DNA from: JBBDSJ01 sp040905025
Lineage (GTDB): Bacteria > Pseudomonadota > Gammaproteobacteria > Methylohalomonadales > Methylohalomonadaceae
Direction of reading: 5' to 3'
Assembly (NCBI GenBank): GCA_040905025.1
Contig: JBBDSJ010000040.1
Span: forward strand, 1 to 8,766
Length of the DNA stretch: 8,766 nt
Of this stretch, positions 7,883-8,766 are shown one piece after another; position 1 is the first letter of the stretch; every line of letters starts with the position of its first letter. Both the position numbers and the translations under genes were made by a program. Under the pieces are notes generated by a model that saw nothing but the letters and a program-made list of their open reading frames with translations, searched no databases and was not told where the DNA came from.

Positions 7883-7966
7883 GGTTGTTCACCGTTGCTC
7901 CTTTTTGGAATCTAACAGTGAAACTCGGCCCGGCATAGCCTTGCCATGGGGAAATCGATGGGAAAT

Positions 7967-7980
7967 TTGATCTGGGTCAA
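7967..7980. promoter_or_regulatory. FNR/Anr-like box upstream of arxB2
   Basis: TTGAT-CTGG-GTCAA differs from the FNR/Anr consensus TTGAT-N4-ATCAA at one position. It is centred 91 bases upstream of the arxB2 start. An oxygen-responsive activator here would fit an anaerobic arsenite oxidase. I could not place a good -10 element at the spacing expected for a class II FNR promoter; the best candidate (GGCTAT on the minus strand, 7935-7940) would put the box near -45. The site is seen directly, while the function is inferred. Confidence 0.5.
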
Positions 7981-8010
7981 TTCAACGGCCAGATTCAATA
8001 ATCTGTAGGA

Positions 8011-8039
8011 TTTTGGGGGTGGAGCCGCTTACCCCAAAA
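8011..8039. repeat. Inverted repeat, 8-bp arms (TTTTGGGG / CCCCAAAA)
   Basis: Arms at 8011-8018 and 8032-8039 pair perfectly around a 13-base loop. No T-run follows on either strand, so it is not a typical intrinsic terminator. The right arm's CCCC (8032-8035) can instead pair with GGGG at 8055-8058, enclosing a small CCTGA-AAG-TCAGG hairpin (8040-8052), so two exclusive folds are possible if this DNA is transcribed. Its role is unknown. Confidence 0.5.
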
Positions 8040-8122
8040 CCTGAAAGTCAGGCTGGGGATGCGAGCAGGCCGTTTTCGCTGCGCGCGGGTAAGGCCGGCC
8101 ACTTTACTCGGCGGTAACCTCA

Positions 8123-8401
8123 ATGGCGCCGTATAGGCATGAACCTTTCATAGCTAACCTCTCTGTGCCATTCGAGTCTGATCTCATTGGTCTGCATTGG
8201 TCCCGTGAGGGCACGACCGTTCAGGAAATGGCAGCACTGCTAGTGAGCACCATCAGAACTTTCTGCACATGCTCTGCCGTATCGATTGTCCTTTTGTTAC
8301 CAGTTGCTTTCTTCGATCTTGAGTTGACCGATAAATTAATTGACCCTTTTAAAAATATTGTAGGAATTATTAGGAACCTCGTAATAGGGAAGAATATATA
8401 A
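8123..8401 (+). CDS. Doubtful small open reading frame with one membrane segment
   Basis: A 92-codon frame starting ATG at 8123 and ending TAA at 8399-8401. I recognise no family. It has one hydrophobic stretch, SAVSIVLLLPVAFF (residues 51-64), followed by a charged tail ending VIGKNI. There is no credible Shine-Dalgarno before the ATG, and the base composition changes within the frame from mixed to AT-rich. Its stop lies inside the left arm of an inverted repeat (8398-8430). It could be a small membrane protein, a remnant of a larger gene, or chance; I favour chance or remnant. Confidence 0.2.
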   Translation: MAPYRHEPFIANLSVPFESDLIGLHWSREGTTVQEMAALLVSTIRTFCTCSAVSIVLLLPVAFFDLELTDKLIDPFKNIVGIIRNLVIGKNI

Positions 8402-8430
8402 TCCGTAATAATGATATTTTAACGGATTAT
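8398..8430. repeat. Perfect 9-bp inverted repeat in the AT-rich segment
   Basis: ATAATCCGT (8398-8406) and ACGGATTAT (8422-8430) are exact reverse complements separated by 15 bases. The stem is too AT-rich, and no T-run follows, for a confident terminator. A dimeric regulator site or a weak 3' hairpin for the small frame ending at 8401 are both possible. Confidence 0.5.
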
Positions 8431-8636
8431 TGAACAAATATCGAGATTTGGGCAACAATGTAAGCATCTGCCTGGCAGTAATCTTTTGGTTATTAGGATT
8501 AGTTAAAACGCGTAAATGAGAAAATATTAAACAGCGGCCAGGGAGCCATAGAATTGATTTGTGAGCAGCTAGCGCGGGACGCACTCCGGTGTATACGATT
8601 TAATTAAATAAATCGCTTATAGAGCCATACGACGAA
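8402..8636. other. AT-rich intergenic stretch with no recognisable gene
   Basis: Apart from the inverted repeat that begins it, I see no protein-like frame, RNA gene or promoter I would defend. A minus-strand frame of 82 codons (8336-8584) has no family resemblance and no ribosome binding site. The composition is clearly more AT-rich than the operon to the left. Confidence 0.6.
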
Positions 8637-8695
8637 TTTAGTACTTGTTGTGGAAATTTAGTACTTATTGTTGAAATCTTTAGTACTTGTTGTGG
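8637..8695. repeat. Three tandem copies of a 17-bp motif next to dif
   Basis: TTTAGTACTTGTTGTGG occurs at 8637-8653 and, identically, at 8679-8695. A middle copy at 8657-8673 reads TTTAGTACTTATTGTTG (two differences). Start-to-start spacing is 20 and 22 bases, about two helical turns, as expected for a row of protein-binding sites on one DNA face. Candidates are iterons of a replicon, transposase (TnsB/TniA-type) binding sites at an element end, or sites for a factor acting at the adjacent dif. No matching protein is in the window. Confidence 0.8.
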
Positions 8696-8738
8696 TTGAG
8701 CAGATGCCGGGATTATTCCCTGAATAATAATATATTCT

Positions 8739-8766
8739 ATTTAACATAATATACATTATGCGAAGT
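8739..8766 (-). other. dif: dif site (XerC/XerD recombination site)
   Basis: On the minus strand the last 28 bases read ACTTCGCATAA (XerC arm), TGTATA (centre), TTATGTTAAAT (XerD arm). As I remember E. coli dif, the match is 25 of 28, with all differences in the first four bases of the XerC arm, which vary among gammaproteobacteria; Pseudomonas dif is, from memory, even closer. XerC/XerD act here with FtsK to resolve chromosome dimers at the replication terminus, and many phages and integrative elements insert at this site. The XerC arm faces the right edge and its last base is the last base of the window. Confidence 0.93.

Noticed and set aside
7930..7950. Sigma-54-like promoter (TGGCA ... 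ATGCC, minus strand)
   Set aside because: The distance between the GG and GC elements is 9 bases, not the required 10, and the -12 element lacks TTGC.
8324..8361. Sigma-70 promoter with TTGACC as -35 in the AT-rich segment
   Set aside because: The only TATAAT-like hexamer nearby (TATTGT at 8356-8361) is 26 or 10 bases from the two TTGACC copies; neither spacing works.
8336..8584. Minus-strand frame of 82 codons
   Set aside because: No recognisable family, no ribosome binding site, and AT-rich DNA that yields such frames by chance.
8637..8695. CRISPR array
   Set aside because: Only three 17-bp copies with gaps of 3 to 5 bases; there are no spacers of normal size and no cas genes.

Overview
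The window looks like the chromosome of a gammaproteobacterium able to use arsenite as an electron donor. Two things point there. A minus-strand five-gene block has the gene order and key motifs of the anaerobic arsenite oxidase operon arxB2-A-B-C-D. The last 28 bases read, on the minus strand, as a dif site (XerC/XerD recombination site) that matches E. coli dif, as I remember it, at 25 of 28 positions. The species cannot be named from this sequence.

Layout. 1-764 (+): a class II glutamine amidotransferase of the YafJ type, cut at its 5' end by the window edge. 761-1738 (+): a UbiA-family membrane prenyltransferase whose start overlaps the previous stop by 4 bases. 7882 down to 1724 (-): the arx block, consisting of a multi-cluster ferredoxin-like protein (arxB2), the Tat-exported molybdopterin catalytic subunit (arxA), a four-cluster ferredoxin subunit (arxB), an NrfD/PsrC membrane subunit (arxC) and a TorD-type assembly chaperone (arxD). 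The block converges on the prenyltransferase gene, and the two 3' ends overlap by 15 bases. 7883-8766: about 880 bases without a convincing gene. This stretch holds an FNR/Anr-like box upstream of arxB2, several inverted repeats, a shift from GC-rich to AT-rich DNA at about 8.3 kb, three tandem copies of a 17-bp motif, and the dif site at the very edge.

How the genes would work together (family knowledge plus inference): ArxD inserts or protects the molybdenum cofactor and holds ArxA until it leaves through the Tat system. ArxA oxidises arsenite in the periplasm. Electrons pass through the [4Fe-4S] clusters of ArxB to the quinone pool at ArxC. ArxB2 is a conserved accessory Fe-S protein of these operons with no settled role. 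The FNR-like box suggests anaerobic control. The neighbouring prenyltransferase belongs to the family that makes quinones and other prenylated lipids, but its link to arx is only positional.

The right end is the least explained part. An AT-rich segment with a triple repeat ends exactly at a dif site. This is either the native replication terminus or the edge of an element that integrates with the host Xer recombinases.
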